DNA from: Acidovorax sp. 107
Lineage (GTDB): Bacteria > Pseudomonadota > Gammaproteobacteria > Burkholderiales > Burkholderiaceae_C
Assembly (NCBI RefSeq): GCF_003058055.1
Contig: NZ_QBTZ01000002.1
Span: forward strand, 124,001 to 188,000
Reading direction: 5' to 3'
Length of the DNA: 64,000 nt
Positions within the stretch are counted from its first letter, which is position 1. Every line of letters begins with the position of its first letter. A program made the position numbers and the translations under genes. A model generated the notes under the pieces. The model was given only the letters and a program-made list of their open reading frames with translations, did not search any database and was not told the DNA's origin. Below are positions 28,338-37,585 of this stretch, piece after piece.

Positions 28338-29289
28338 GGGGCATCTCCGCGTCCTTGCGCGCTTGCTGCAGCAGGGTGGGCAATTGCTCGCTGGCCGAGG
28401 CAATGTCCTGCTCGAACTTGAGGAAGACGTTGAGTGTGCTCTTCACCATGTCCAAGCTCAGGTGCTCGGCGTGCAGCAGCAGCAGTGTTCTGGCCCAGTC
28501 GATGGTCTCGCTGACCGAGGGCTGTTTTTTCAGGTCCATCTGGCGCACCGCCTGGATGAAGGCGACCAGTTCGCGGTTCAGTGTGTCCGACAGGCCCGGC
28601 ACGCGACGCTCCAGAATGCGCCGCTCCAGCTTCGCCTCGGGGAATGGAATGTGCAAATGCAGGCAGCGGCGCTTGAGCGCGTCGCTCATCTCGCGCGTGT
28701 TGTTGCTGGTGAGAAAGACGAGGGGCTTGACCTTGGCCGTGATGGTGCCGAGTTCGGGCACCGAGATCTGGAAGTCCGACAGCACTTCGAGCAGGAACGC
28801 CTCGAACTCGGGGTCGGACTTGTCGACCTCGTCGATCAGCAGCACGCAACCGCGCTCCTGGTGCAAGGCCTGGTACAGGGGTCGCGGCTCCAGAAAATGC
28901 TCGGAGAAGAACAGGTCGTCGTGCGCATGCAACCTGTCCATGGAGGCGGCAAGGCCGACGGCGCCCTGCATCATCTCGCCCAGTTTGTCCTTGAGCAGTT
29001 GGGTGTACAGCAACTGCTTGCCGTATTTCCACTCGTACAGGGCCTTGGATTCGTCCAGCCCTTCGTAGCACTGCATGCGGATCAGGGGCACGTCGAGGAT
29101 CTCGGCCATGCCCTTGGCCAGTTCGGTCTTGCCGACGCCGGCCGGGCCTTCGACCAGGAGCGGCTTTTCCAGGTTGAAGCCCAGATAGACGGCGGTGGCG
29201 ATGTCGCGGCTGGCGATGTAGTCCACCCCGGCCAGGCGTTGCGCCAGGCCGTCGATGGAATCAAAGTGGGGTTGGTGCAGTGTTTTCAT
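28321..29289 (-). CDS. MoxR-family AAA+ ATPase
   Basis: 322 residues. Walker A EGPAGVGKTELA near residue 47, Walker B VLLIDEVDKSD, and the sensor segment FLTSNNTREMSDALKRR are all present. MoxR proteins act as chaperone-like motors with VWA partners; the partner gene overlaps its 3-prime end. Its 5-prime end overlaps the upstream ACAD gene by 29 bases, so it is embedded in the beta-oxidation operon rather than beside a recognisable metalloenzyme. Confidence 0.92.
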   Translation of the reverse strand: MKTLHQPHFDSIDGLAQRLAGVDYIASRDIATAVYLGFNLEKPLLVEGPAGVGKTELAKGMAEILDVPLIRMQCYEGLDESKALYEWKYGKQLLYTQLLKDKLGEMMQGAVGLAASMDRLHAHDDLFFSEHFLEPRPLYQALHQERGCVLLIDEVDKSDPEFEAFLLEVLSDFQISVPELGTITAKVKPLVFLTSNNTREMSDALKRRCLHLHIPFPEAKLERRILERRVPGLSDTLNRELVAFIQAVRQMDLKKQPSVSETIDWARTLLLLHAEHLSLDMVKSTLNVFLKFEQDIASASEQLPTLLQQARKDAEMPRASHA

Positions 29290-30421
29290 GGGTTTCCTTG
29301 GGGCGCAGCATTCTTTCGCCGGCTTGAAGTTGTCGGGTGTCCGCGATGCCGCGGGCAATGCCCTGCACCAGGCGCAGGTCGCGCGACAGGGTGAGCAGTG
29401 CCGGTTCATGGTCGTCCAGAGCCGCTGCAAAGGACTCACAGGCGCCTTGCCAGCGATCAAACAGTCTGCGCGCGCCCAGGTTGAAAGCCGCCAGCGCCTC
29501 GTTCGGCCCGTGCTGGTCCAGATGCCGGGCGGCGTGCCGGGCCACCGGCGAAAGGGCGTCGAGTTCGAGTTGCAAGCCACCCAGATCCCGGGTCAAGGCA
29601 GGGGGGCGGGCGGCGCTGCGAAACCAGCGCGCCAGCGCATCCAGTTCGGCTTGCATGGCGCCAAGCATGGCCCCCAGCAGCAGCGCATCTTCGATCGCGC
29701 GCAGCGGTCGCGCGATGGTGTCGAAAGCCTGTCCCGGATCGCCCAGGCGTTGGTTTTCCGGCACCCGGCAGCCGACAAGGCGCAGGCCGCAATGGCCGAG
29801 CGGCGCCAGTCCGCGCACTTTGTCGTCCAGTTCGCGGGTCAGGCCCAGTGTGTCGGCCTCAACGACGAACGCATCGAAGCGCTTGCGCCCCTCGTGCTCG
29901 CCGCTGACGGCCAGCACGATGATGGCGTCCGCCGACGGGCCGTTGCTGACGTAGGCCTTGTGGCCGTCAAGAAGCCAGTTGTCGCCGTCCTGCACCGCCC
30001 GGCAACCCAGGTGTTTGGGGTGCGCACCTGCGCCGGGCTCGGAGATCGCGAGTGCCAGCAGCGCGTCGCCCCGCGCCATGGATGCCAAAAGGGCACGATG
30101 CCGGTCGCTACGCAGATTCGGCGCCAGCACGAAGCGCCCCAGCATCTGCTGCATCATCCACGCCATGCCGAGGCCCTGGCTGGCTGATTCCCGGGCGACG
30201 ATGCCGGACAGCGAGCTGACCCGCACGGCGTCCGCGATGGGCGGCCCGCCATCGCGGTCGAAGCCCACACCGAGCAAGCCGTTGCTACCGAGATGGCGCC
30301 ACCAGGCACGGGGGAAGCCGTGCGCGCCGTCAGGCGCTGGCGCGTTCGCCAAGGCCAGGCGCATGGCTTCGGGCAGTGCCGAGACCGGCACCGTTTTTGC
30401 AGGGGATGGAGAGCGGTTCAT
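29261..30421 (-). CDS. Divergent acyl-CoA dehydrogenase
   Basis: 386 residues with ACAD layout: LAISEPGAGAHPKHLGCRAV, DGHKAYVSNGPSADAIIV. The expected C-terminal motifs (HGG and GGxxE) are missing; the tail ends GIADTRQLQAGERMLRP. A candidate base is the Glu in LRAIEDALLLGA. It may be a non-catalytic subunit pairing with the next ACAD, as in heteromeric ACADs of steroid catabolism. Two ACAD genes separated by 13 bases support a heteromer. Confidence 0.82.
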   Translation of the reverse strand: MNRSPSPAKTVPVSALPEAMRLALANAPAPDGAHGFPRAWWRHLGSNGLLGVGFDRDGGPPIADAVRVSSLSGIVARESASQGLGMAWMMQQMLGRFVLAPNLRSDRHRALLASMARGDALLALAISEPGAGAHPKHLGCRAVQDGDNWLLDGHKAYVSNGPSADAIIVLAVSGEHEGRKRFDAFVVEADTLGLTRELDDKVRGLAPLGHCGLRLVGCRVPENQRLGDPGQAFDTIARPLRAIEDALLLGAMLGAMQAELDALARWFRSAARPPALTRDLGGLQLELDALSPVARHAARHLDQHGPNEALAAFNLGARRLFDRWQGACESFAAALDDHEPALLTLSRDLRLVQGIARGIADTRQLQAGERMLRPKETHENTAPTPL

Positions 30422-30434
30422 AGGCCCATGCGGA

Positions 30435-31598
30435 TCAGGCGTAAAACCCCAGCTGGCGTGCCGCCAGGTCGCGCATCACCTCTTCGGCGCCGCCACCGAT
30501 GGCGTTGACCTTGACTTCGCGGTAAATGCGCTCCACCTTGACACCGCGCATGAAGCCGGCGCCGCCGTGCAGTTGCACCGCCTCGCTGGCGCAATAGGCC
30601 ATGGTTTGGGTGGCCTGGTTTTTCAGCAGGCAAATTTCGCCTACCGGTGTGTCGCCCTGTTCGACGCGCCAGGCCAGTAATTCCAGCATGGCCTGCGTCG
30701 CATCGACGCGCATGGCCATATCGGTGAGTTTGTGGCGGGTGACCTGCTGGTCGATCAGCTTGCCACCGAACATCTCGCGCTCACGCGACCAGGCCAGCGC
30801 TTCGTCCAGACAGACTTGGGCAAAACCGTTGGCACCGGCGGCGAGGAAGATGCGCTCGCGGTTGAAGTTTTTCATGATGGCTTTGAAGCCCTGGTTCTCC
30901 TGCCCGACCAGGTTTTCCACCGGCACACGGCAGTTGTCGAAATACAGGGCAGCGGTGTCGGAGCACCACCAGCCCATTTTTCTCAAAGGCGTTTGCGTGA
31001 AGCCGGGCGTGCCTTTCTCGATCAGCAGCAGCGACACGCCGCCTGGCCCCGGCCCGCCAGTGCGCACCGCCACGGTGTAGAAGTCGGCGCGCATGCCGGA
31101 GGTGATGAACATCTTCGAGCCGTTGACGACGTAGTGGTCGCCATCCCGGCGCGCCGTGGTCTTGAGGTTGGCCACGTCCGAACCGCCGGAGGGTTCGGTG
31201 ATGCCGAGCGCGCTGATCTTCTCGCCCCGCAGTACCGGCGGCAATACGCGTTGCTGGAGCCCTTCGCTACCCACGTTGACGATGGGGGGACAGCCGATGG
31301 TGTGCGACAGCAGACTCGCCAGGACACCGCCAGCGCCGCAGCGCGCAAGCTCCTGCGCGGCGATGATGGTCATGAACAGGTCGCCGTCGTTGCCGCCATG
31401 GCGCTCGGGAAAACCCAGTCCCAACAGGCCGATTTCGGCCGCCTTGCGGTACAGCTCGACAGGAAAGGACTCGGCTTCGTCCCATGCGTCCACATGCGGG
31501 CTAATTTCCCGGGCGACGAAGCGGCGCATCGCGTCGCGGAACGCCAGGTGCTCGGGCTTATAGAAGGGGCTCTTGGCAGGCGGGGTTTCGGTCGTCAT
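30435..31598 (-). CDS. Acyl-CoA dehydrogenase
   Basis: 387 residues. LGITEPSGGSDVANLKT, KMFITSGMRADFYTVAVRT, NRERIFLAAGA (candidate catalytic Glu) and LHGGAGFMRG with AIGGGAEEVM are visible. Close in motif pattern to the ACAD at 2600. The ATG at 31598 has GGAG upstream. Flanked by the carboxylase alpha subunit and the divergent ACAD, it would supply the enoyl-CoA that is carboxylated. Confidence 0.93.
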   Translation of the reverse strand: MTTETPPAKSPFYKPEHLAFRDAMRRFVAREISPHVDAWDEAESFPVELYRKAAEIGLLGLGFPERHGGNDGDLFMTIIAAQELARCGAGGVLASLLSHTIGCPPIVNVGSEGLQQRVLPPVLRGEKISALGITEPSGGSDVANLKTTARRDGDHYVVNGSKMFITSGMRADFYTVAVRTGGPGPGGVSLLLIEKGTPGFTQTPLRKMGWWCSDTAALYFDNCRVPVENLVGQENQGFKAIMKNFNRERIFLAAGANGFAQVCLDEALAWSREREMFGGKLIDQQVTRHKLTDMAMRVDATQAMLELLAWRVEQGDTPVGEICLLKNQATQTMAYCASEAVQLHGGAGFMRGVKVERIYREVKVNAIGGGAEEVMRDLAARQLGFYA

Positions 31599-31648
31599 GG
31601 ATGGGACTCCTCGTGGGCGTGGCGTGTGTCGTGCGTGCAGGGCGAGCA

Positions 31649-33607
31649 TCAATCAGGCAGATCGACCAGTGACACCAGCAAGGCGCGCGTGGCAACCTGG
31701 TCGCCAGCGCGCACCGCCACCTGGTCCACCACGCCATCGCGACGGGCCAGCAGTTGGTGTTCCATCTTCATGGCTTCGAGCACCACCAGGCGTTGCCCCT
31801 TCGTGACCGTGTCGCCACTTTGGACGTCAACGGCCAGCACCCGTCCATTCATGGGGGCGAGCACCCGTGATTCCGCGCTTGCCGCTGCCGCTGACGGTGG
31901 GGCATAGGTCAGGTCTTCAAAGCTGGCGCTCAGGTCGCCCAGTTCCAGGTGCAACACGTCGCCGGAAAACACCGCCGCCGCGTTTTTCTGCACGCCATCG
32001 GCGATCAGGCGCAGGCACTCGCCTTCGCGCTCGCAGAGGGTGATGTGGTGCAGCGCCGCGCCCACTTCCAGCGTGTAGCTGTGGGTTCCCGTGACCGTGA
32101 TGTGCACGTCATGGCGGTGTTCTCCCTCGCCGATCAGCATCGGCCAGCGTGCTGGTCCGCTGGAGCGCCAGGGCGCGGCCGCGACCGGTTTGGCGTTGGC
32201 TTCGAACCACAGCGTGCTGGCCAGCGCCAGCGCCAGCGAGTCGGGCCGGGGCCGCACCAGCGCCGCGCTGTCGAAGTGCTGGGCGATGAAGGCCGTGGTC
32301 GTTTCGCCAGCAGCGAAGGCCGGGTGGCCGGCCACGGCCTCGAGGAAGGCGCGGTTGTGGGGCAGGCCGAGCAGGCGGGTGCGTTGCAGCGCACCGATCA
32401 GGCGCCGTCGGGCCTCGTCGCGGGTCGCGCCGTGCGCAATGATCTTGGCGATCATGGGGTCGTAGTGCGGGCTGACGGTCTGACCCGATGCCAGTCCATG
32501 ATCAACGCGCACGCCCTCGCCCGTGGGTGGGTTCCAGAGCGCCACATCGCCACTTTGCGGCAGGAAGCCTGCGTACGGGTCTTCGGCATACAGGCGCACT
32601 TCAATGGCGTGCCCGTTCAATGGCACCTGCTCCTGCGTCAGCGGCAAGGGCTCGCCACGGGCCACGGCGATCTGCCATGCCACCAGGTCAAGGCCGGTGA
32701 TGCACTCGGTCACCGGGTGTTCGACCTGCAGCCTTGTGTTCATCTCCAGAAAGTAGAAATGTCCTTCGCGATCCAGCAGAAACTCGACCGTGCCGGCGCC
32801 GACGTAGTTCACGGTGCGCGCCGCCGCCACCGCCGCCGCGCCCATCCGCGCGCGCAGCTCGGGCGTGACTGCGGGGGAGGGGGCTTCCTCGAACACCTTC
32901 TGGTGCCGACGCTGGATCGAGCAATCGCGCTCGCCGAGATGAATGATGTGGCCATGCCGGTCGCCGAAGACCTGGATTTCGACGTGGCGCGGTTCCAGCA
33001 CCGCGCGTTCGAGGATCAGTTCTTCGCTGCCGAAGGCATTGCCCGCTTCCGAACGGGCGCTCACCAGTGCGACCGGCAGGTCCTGCGGGTGTTCGACCAG
33101 CCGCATGCCGCGTCCGCCACCGCCCGCCGCCGCCTTGACCATGATCGGGAAACCGATCTCGCGTGCCTGTGCGAGCAATGTGGCATCGGACTGGTCCGCG
33201 CCCTGGTAGCCCGGCACACAGGGCACGCCCGCCGCCAGCATCAGACGCTTGGCGCCGGCCTTGTTGCCCATCTTCAGGATGGCCTGCGGGTCCGGGCCGA
33301 TGAACACCAGCCCGGCGTCCAGGCAAGCCTGAGCAAAGCCGTCGTTCTCCGACAGGAATCCGTAGCCTGGATGCACCGCATCAGCGCCCGTGCTGCGCGC
33401 CGCCGCCAGCAGCGCCGCGATGTTGAGGTAGCTCTCGCGCACCGGCGCCGGGCCGATGCACACCGCCTCGTCGGCCAGGTTGACATGCAGGGCCTGGGCA
33501 TCGGCTTCGCTGTAGACAGCCACCGTGCGGTAGCCCAGTGCCTTGGCTGTGCGAATGACCCGGCAGGCGATTTCTCCGCGGTTGGCGATCAGGATTTTTT
33601 TAAACAT
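31649..33607 (-). CDS. Biotin carboxylase with fused biotinyl domain (acyl-CoA carboxylase alpha subunit)
   Basis: 652 residues. Biotin carboxylase domains (ILIANRGEIACRVIRTA, KAAAGGGGRGMRLV, EMNTRLQVEHPVTE) are followed by a linker and a biotinyl domain with LEAMKMEHQ, biotin Lys near residue 615. Paired with the carboxyltransferase gene just upstream in the operon, it forms a complete MCC/GCC/PCC-type carboxylase. The gene between them is absent but a start-region fossil is present at 33693-33731. Confidence 0.94.
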   Translation of the reverse strand: MFKKILIANRGEIACRVIRTAKALGYRTVAVYSEADAQALHVNLADEAVCIGPAPVRESYLNIAALLAAARSTGADAVHPGYGFLSENDGFAQACLDAGLVFIGPDPQAILKMGNKAGAKRLMLAAGVPCVPGYQGADQSDATLLAQAREIGFPIMVKAAAGGGGRGMRLVEHPQDLPVALVSARSEAGNAFGSEELILERAVLEPRHVEIQVFGDRHGHIIHLGERDCSIQRRHQKVFEEAPSPAVTPELRARMGAAAVAAARTVNYVGAGTVEFLLDREGHFYFLEMNTRLQVEHPVTECITGLDLVAWQIAVARGEPLPLTQEQVPLNGHAIEVRLYAEDPYAGFLPQSGDVALWNPPTGEGVRVDHGLASGQTVSPHYDPMIAKIIAHGATRDEARRRLIGALQRTRLLGLPHNRAFLEAVAGHPAFAAGETTTAFIAQHFDSAALVRPRPDSLALALASTLWFEANAKPVAAAPWRSSGPARWPMLIGEGEHRHDVHITVTGTHSYTLEVGAALHHITLCEREGECLRLIADGVQKNAAAVFSGDVLHLELGDLSASFEDLTYAPPSAAAASAESRVLAPMNGRVLAVDVQSGDTVTKGQRLVVLEAMKMEHQLLARRDGVVDQVAVRAGDQVATRALLVSLVDLPD

Positions 33608-33692
33608 GCTCAGCTCCCGCGGAAAAATCCCCTGCGCACGCTGCGCGTGCCATGCGATGTGGCTTCGCCGCTGCGCCGACTGGTGTCGGCTG

Positions 33693-33731
33693 GTCTCCGC
33701 GGTTGGCGATAAGGATTTTGGTGAAGTTCAT
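33693..33731 (-). pseudogene. Fossil 5-prime end of a biotin carboxylase gene
   Basis: ATG at 33731 begins MNFTKILIANRGD, the invariant N terminus of biotin carboxylases, and then runs into unrelated codons. A 26-base block at 33695-33720 matches 33573-33598, inside the intact carboxylase, at 25 of 26 positions. It is either the start of a second, deleted carboxylase gene or a local duplication of the intact gene's 5-prime end. Confidence 0.75.
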
Positions 33732-33739
33732 CGGGGTTC

Positions 33740-35359
33740 TCACATCCGCGCCACGCCAAAGGTGTTCGGGTTCAGAGGCCGCATCCCGGCTTCGCGACAC
33801 ACCGCCAGGGTGGTGGCAAGCGCGCGGCGGGTGTCGCGCGGATCGATGATGCCGTCGTCCCACAGGCGCGCGGTGGCAAACAGCGAATGCGATTCGATGT
33901 CGAAGCGTTCCAGGATTTCCTTATTCATGGCCTCCATTGCGGCAGCCGGTGGCTCCTGGCCGGACCGGGCGAATTTTTCCTCGGTGACGATGCGCATCAC
34001 GGTGGCGGCCTGCTCGCCGCCCATCACCGCCACCCGCGCGTTGGGCCAGGCAAACATGAAGCGCGGATCGTAGGCGCGGCCGCACATGCCGTAGTTGCCG
34101 GCGCCGAAGGAGGCGCCGGTCATGATGGTGATCTGCGGTACGGTGGCATTGGTCACGGCCTGGATCATCTTGGCGCCGTGCTTGATCATGCCGGCCTGCT
34201 CGACGTCCTTGCCGACCATGAAGCCGGTGGTGTTCTGCAGGTAGACGATCGGGGTGCCGGACTGGCAGCACAGTTGGATGAACTGGGTCGCCTTGGTGGC
34301 GCCTTGCGGATCGATGGGTCCGTTGTTGCCGATGAAGCCGCACGGGTGTCCCTCGATGGCGCCATGGCCGCACACGGTGCTGGAGCCGTACAGCGGCTTG
34401 AATTCAAGGAAGTCGGAGTCGTCGATCAGCCGTGCCAGCAGCTCGCGCATGTCATAGGGCTGGCGGAAGTCGGTGGGCACGACGCCGGCCAGTTGCTCGA
34501 CCGGATAACGCGGCTCTTTCCAGATCTTCGCCGCCCGCATCGGCAAGCACTCGTTCCAGGGCAGACGCGCCAGGATGTCGCGTGCGATGCGGATGCCGTC
34601 TGCATCGTCCTCGGCCAGATACTCGGCCACGCCCGACGTGGAGCAATGCATCTCGGCGCCGCCCAGTTCCTCATCGGTGGCGATTTCGCCGGTGGCGGCC
34701 TTGAGCAGGGGCGGGCCGGCCAGGAAGGCCTTGGCGCGGCCGCGCACCATGATCACATAGTCGGACATGCCAGGCAGGTAGGCGCCGCCGGCGGTCGAGT
34801 GGCCGTGCATCACGCAGACCTGCGGAATGCCCCGAGCCGACATCCGTGCCTGGTTGGCGAATCCGCGGCCGCCGTCGATGAACACCTCGCCCACGTGCAT
34901 CAGGTTGGCGCCGCCCGATTCGACCAGTCGCACCACCGGCAGTTTGTTCTCCAGCGCGATGGCTTCGGCGCGCAGGCTCTTGCGCAGGCCCATCGGCGTG
35001 ATGGTGCCGCCCTTGATGGCGCTGTCCGACGCGATCACCACGCAGCGTATGCCCGACACCACCCCGATGCCGCAGATGATCCCGCCACCCAGCACGTTCT
35101 TCTCGCCGTCGTCATCGTGCATCCTGAAGCCGGCCAGGGTCGAGAACTCCAGCCACGGCGAGCCGCGGTCGAGCAGCAGCGCAATGCGCTCGCGCGGCAG
35201 CAGCTGTTTGCGGGCGCGGAACTTGGCCTCCTGGCTGTTGGACAGGTTGCGCACGCGGTCTTCCAGCGTGCGAAAAGTGTCGATCAGGGCGAGCATCTGC
35301 GCGCGCACGCGCTGGAAGCTCTCGGATTGCGGGTCGATCTGGCTCTGGATGACGGGCAT
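33740..35359 (-). CDS. Acyl-CoA carboxylase carboxyltransferase (beta) subunit
   Basis: 539 residues of the MCC/GCC/PCC beta family. N-terminal half: RLVESGGANLMHV and GHSTAGGAYLPGMSDYVIMV (acyl-CoA pocket). C-terminal half: PIVYLQNTTGFMVG and TGASFGAGNYGMCGRAYDP (biotin pocket). It moves CO2 from biotin to an acyl-CoA. Ala/Gly-rich pockets of this kind are shared by methylcrotonyl- and geranyl-CoA carboxylases. The AtuA-like gene in the operon tips the guess toward an isoprenoid-type substrate, not proven. Confidence 0.93.
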   Translation of the reverse strand: MPVIQSQIDPQSESFQRVRAQMLALIDTFRTLEDRVRNLSNSQEAKFRARKQLLPRERIALLLDRGSPWLEFSTLAGFRMHDDDGEKNVLGGGIICGIGVVSGIRCVVIASDSAIKGGTITPMGLRKSLRAEAIALENKLPVVRLVESGGANLMHVGEVFIDGGRGFANQARMSARGIPQVCVMHGHSTAGGAYLPGMSDYVIMVRGRAKAFLAGPPLLKAATGEIATDEELGGAEMHCSTSGVAEYLAEDDADGIRIARDILARLPWNECLPMRAAKIWKEPRYPVEQLAGVVPTDFRQPYDMRELLARLIDDSDFLEFKPLYGSSTVCGHGAIEGHPCGFIGNNGPIDPQGATKATQFIQLCCQSGTPIVYLQNTTGFMVGKDVEQAGMIKHGAKMIQAVTNATVPQITIMTGASFGAGNYGMCGRAYDPRFMFAWPNARVAVMGGEQAATVMRIVTEEKFARSGQEPPAAAMEAMNKEILERFDIESHSLFATARLWDDGIIDPRDTRRALATTLAVCREAGMRPLNPNTFGVARM

Positions 35360-35408
35360 GGGCGGTTCTCGCTGAAGGGTAGCAGTGAACGGGCGTGGGG
35401 GGGGGCGC

Positions 35409-37541
35409 TTACAGGTCGTAAAAACGCTCGCTGCCATCGGCCATGCGGCGCAGCAGTGGCGGCGGTGCAAAGCGCGCGCCGTGACGCTCGGCCAGGGTCT
35501 CGCAGGCCTTGACAAAGGCGGCCACCCCCAGGCTGTGGATCTGCCCGATCGGCCCCCCCAGATAGGCCGGAAAGCCCCAACCCAGGATCGCGCCGACATC
35601 GGCATCGATAGGCGCCAGCAGCACCTTCTCTTCGAGGCAGCGCGCGGTTTCGACCGACTGGATGAACATCAGGCGCTGCTTGACCTCTTCGACCGTGGGT
35701 TGCGTGGCCGCCAGCGGGAACTCCCGCGCCAGACCCGCCCAGAGCTGCTTGGGGCCATCTTGTGGGTAGTCGTAGAAGCCCTGGCCGGCTTTTTTGCCGA
35801 GCCGGCCGAGTTGGTCCACCATGCGATCGCAGACATCGTCGATGGCGCTGCGCTGGTAGGCCGCGCCGAGGTCGGCGGCGGTTTGTTTGCGAATGCGCGC
35901 CATCAGTTCGAGAGAGACTTCGTCGGCCAGCGCCAACGGCCCCACGGGCATGCCCGTCATGCGTCCTGCGTTTTCGATCAGGGCCGGTTTCACGCCTTCT
36001 GCCAGCAGCGCCAAGCCCTCGCCGACGTAGGTGGAGAACACGCGGCTGGTGTAGAAGCCGCGGCTGTCGTTGACGACGATGGGTGTCTTGCGGATCGCCT
36101 TGACGAAATCCATGGCGCGGGCCAGGCATTCGTCGCTGGTGGCCTGGCCACGGATGATCTCCACCAGCGGCATCTTGTCCACCGGCGAGAAGAAGTGCAG
36201 GCCGATGAAGTTGGCCGGACGCGCGGAGGCTTCAGCCAGTCCGCTGATCGGCAAGGTGCTGGTGTTGGAGGCAAAGATCGCGCTGTGGGCGATCACCGCT
36301 TCGGCCTTGCGCGTCACGTCGGCCTTGACGGCGCGGTCTTCAAACACCGCTTCGACCACGATGTCGCAGCCTGCCAGGTCGGCAAATTCGGTGGTCGGTT
36401 TGATCCGGGCGAGCTTGGCATCGCGCTCGGCTTCGGTCATGCGCTTGCTGGCCACGCGTTTGTTCCAGAGCCCTTCGCTGTAGCTCTTGCCCCGGGCTGC
36501 GCTGTGGGTGCTGCTGTCGAGCAGTACCACGTCCATGCCTACTTCCGCGGCACAGAACGCAATGCCCGCGCCCATCATGCCGGCACCCAGAATGCCGACC
36601 TTGCGGTAGCTGGCCTGGGGCACGGTCTTGGGCCGCGAGGCCAGCTTGCTGGCGGCGGTGATGCCAAAGAACAGCGAGCGGATCATGTTCTTGGCTTCCT
36701 TGCCGGTCGTCAGTTTGACGAACTCGCGCATCTCGACCTGGCAGCCGGTGTCGATGTCGACCTGGCAGCCGTTGTAGACGCAGTTCAAAATGGCCTCGGG
36801 TGCGGGATAGTTGCCAAAGGTTTTGGCGCGCAGCATGGCGTTGCCGGCCGTAAAGGTGTCGTAGCCCATGGGGCTTTGCACGGCGCTGCCCGGCAGCTTG
36901 AAACCCTTGCGGTCCCAGGGCTGAACGGCGGCAGCGGCGCCGTCGGTCAGCAGCCACTGCCTGGCGCGGGCCAGCAGTTGGTCGGCCGGCAGGACTTCAT
37001 CGACCAAACCCGCTTCCAGGGCTTTTTCCGGGGCAAGTTTTTTGCCCTCGAGCAGGAAAGGCAGCGCGTTGCGCACGCCGATCATGCGCGGCAGGCGCTG
37101 GGTGCCGCCGCCGCCGGGCAGCAGGCCGAGCGATACCTCGGGCAGGCCGATGAGGGCCTTGGGGTTGTCGGCGGCGATGCGGCGGTGGCAGGCCAGCGCG
37201 ACCTCATAGCCGCCGCCCAGGGCGGTGCCGTTGAGGGCCGCGACGAAGGGTTTGCCACTTTTCTCGATGCCGCGCATCAGGGCGTGCAACTGGGCGACGA
37301 AGTCCATCATGCCGGCCACGTCGGTGATGGCGAGCATCATGTTGAGGTCGGCGCCGGCGATGAATTCGGGCTTGGAAGATGTGACGATCACGCCCTTGAC
37401 GGCGGCGTCCGCGACGGCCCTGCGCACGGCGTCGGTGAAGGCGGGAATGGATTGCCCGTTGAGGACGTTCATGGGCACGTCCTGCATGGCCCAGGTGAGG
37501 GTGGCGATGCCGTCGGCATCGACCTTGAAGTCAATAGTCAT
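35409..37541 (-). CDS. Bifunctional enoyl-CoA hydratase/3-hydroxyacyl-CoA dehydrogenase (FadB/FadJ-like)
   Basis: 710 residues. The N-terminal crotonase domain has EFIAGADLNMM, NGTALGGGYEVALAC and LPEVSLGLLPGGGGTQRLP with the catalytic Glu pair. The NAD-binding domain starts at about residue 313 with VGILGAGMMGAGIAF. HFFSPVDKMPLVEII carries the dehydrogenase His. It performs two consecutive beta-oxidation steps and sits next to the thiolase that finishes the cycle. Confidence 0.95.
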   Translation of the reverse strand: MTIDFKVDADGIATLTWAMQDVPMNVLNGQSIPAFTDAVRRAVADAAVKGVIVTSSKPEFIAGADLNMMLAITDVAGMMDFVAQLHALMRGIEKSGKPFVAALNGTALGGGYEVALACHRRIAADNPKALIGLPEVSLGLLPGGGGTQRLPRMIGVRNALPFLLEGKKLAPEKALEAGLVDEVLPADQLLARARQWLLTDGAAAAVQPWDRKGFKLPGSAVQSPMGYDTFTAGNAMLRAKTFGNYPAPEAILNCVYNGCQVDIDTGCQVEMREFVKLTTGKEAKNMIRSLFFGITAASKLASRPKTVPQASYRKVGILGAGMMGAGIAFCAAEVGMDVVLLDSSTHSAARGKSYSEGLWNKRVASKRMTEAERDAKLARIKPTTEFADLAGCDIVVEAVFEDRAVKADVTRKAEAVIAHSAIFASNTSTLPISGLAEASARPANFIGLHFFSPVDKMPLVEIIRGQATSDECLARAMDFVKAIRKTPIVVNDSRGFYTSRVFSTYVGEGLALLAEGVKPALIENAGRMTGMPVGPLALADEVSLELMARIRKQTAADLGAAYQRSAIDDVCDRMVDQLGRLGKKAGQGFYDYPQDGPKQLWAGLAREFPLAATQPTVEEVKQRLMFIQSVETARCLEEKVLLAPIDADVGAILGWGFPAYLGGPIGQIHSLGVAAFVKACETLAERHGARFAPPPLLRRMADGSERFYDL

Positions 37542-37585
37542 GGTGGGGTCCAGGTCTGTGATGGGGTGCGCGTCGTGCCGGGGCT

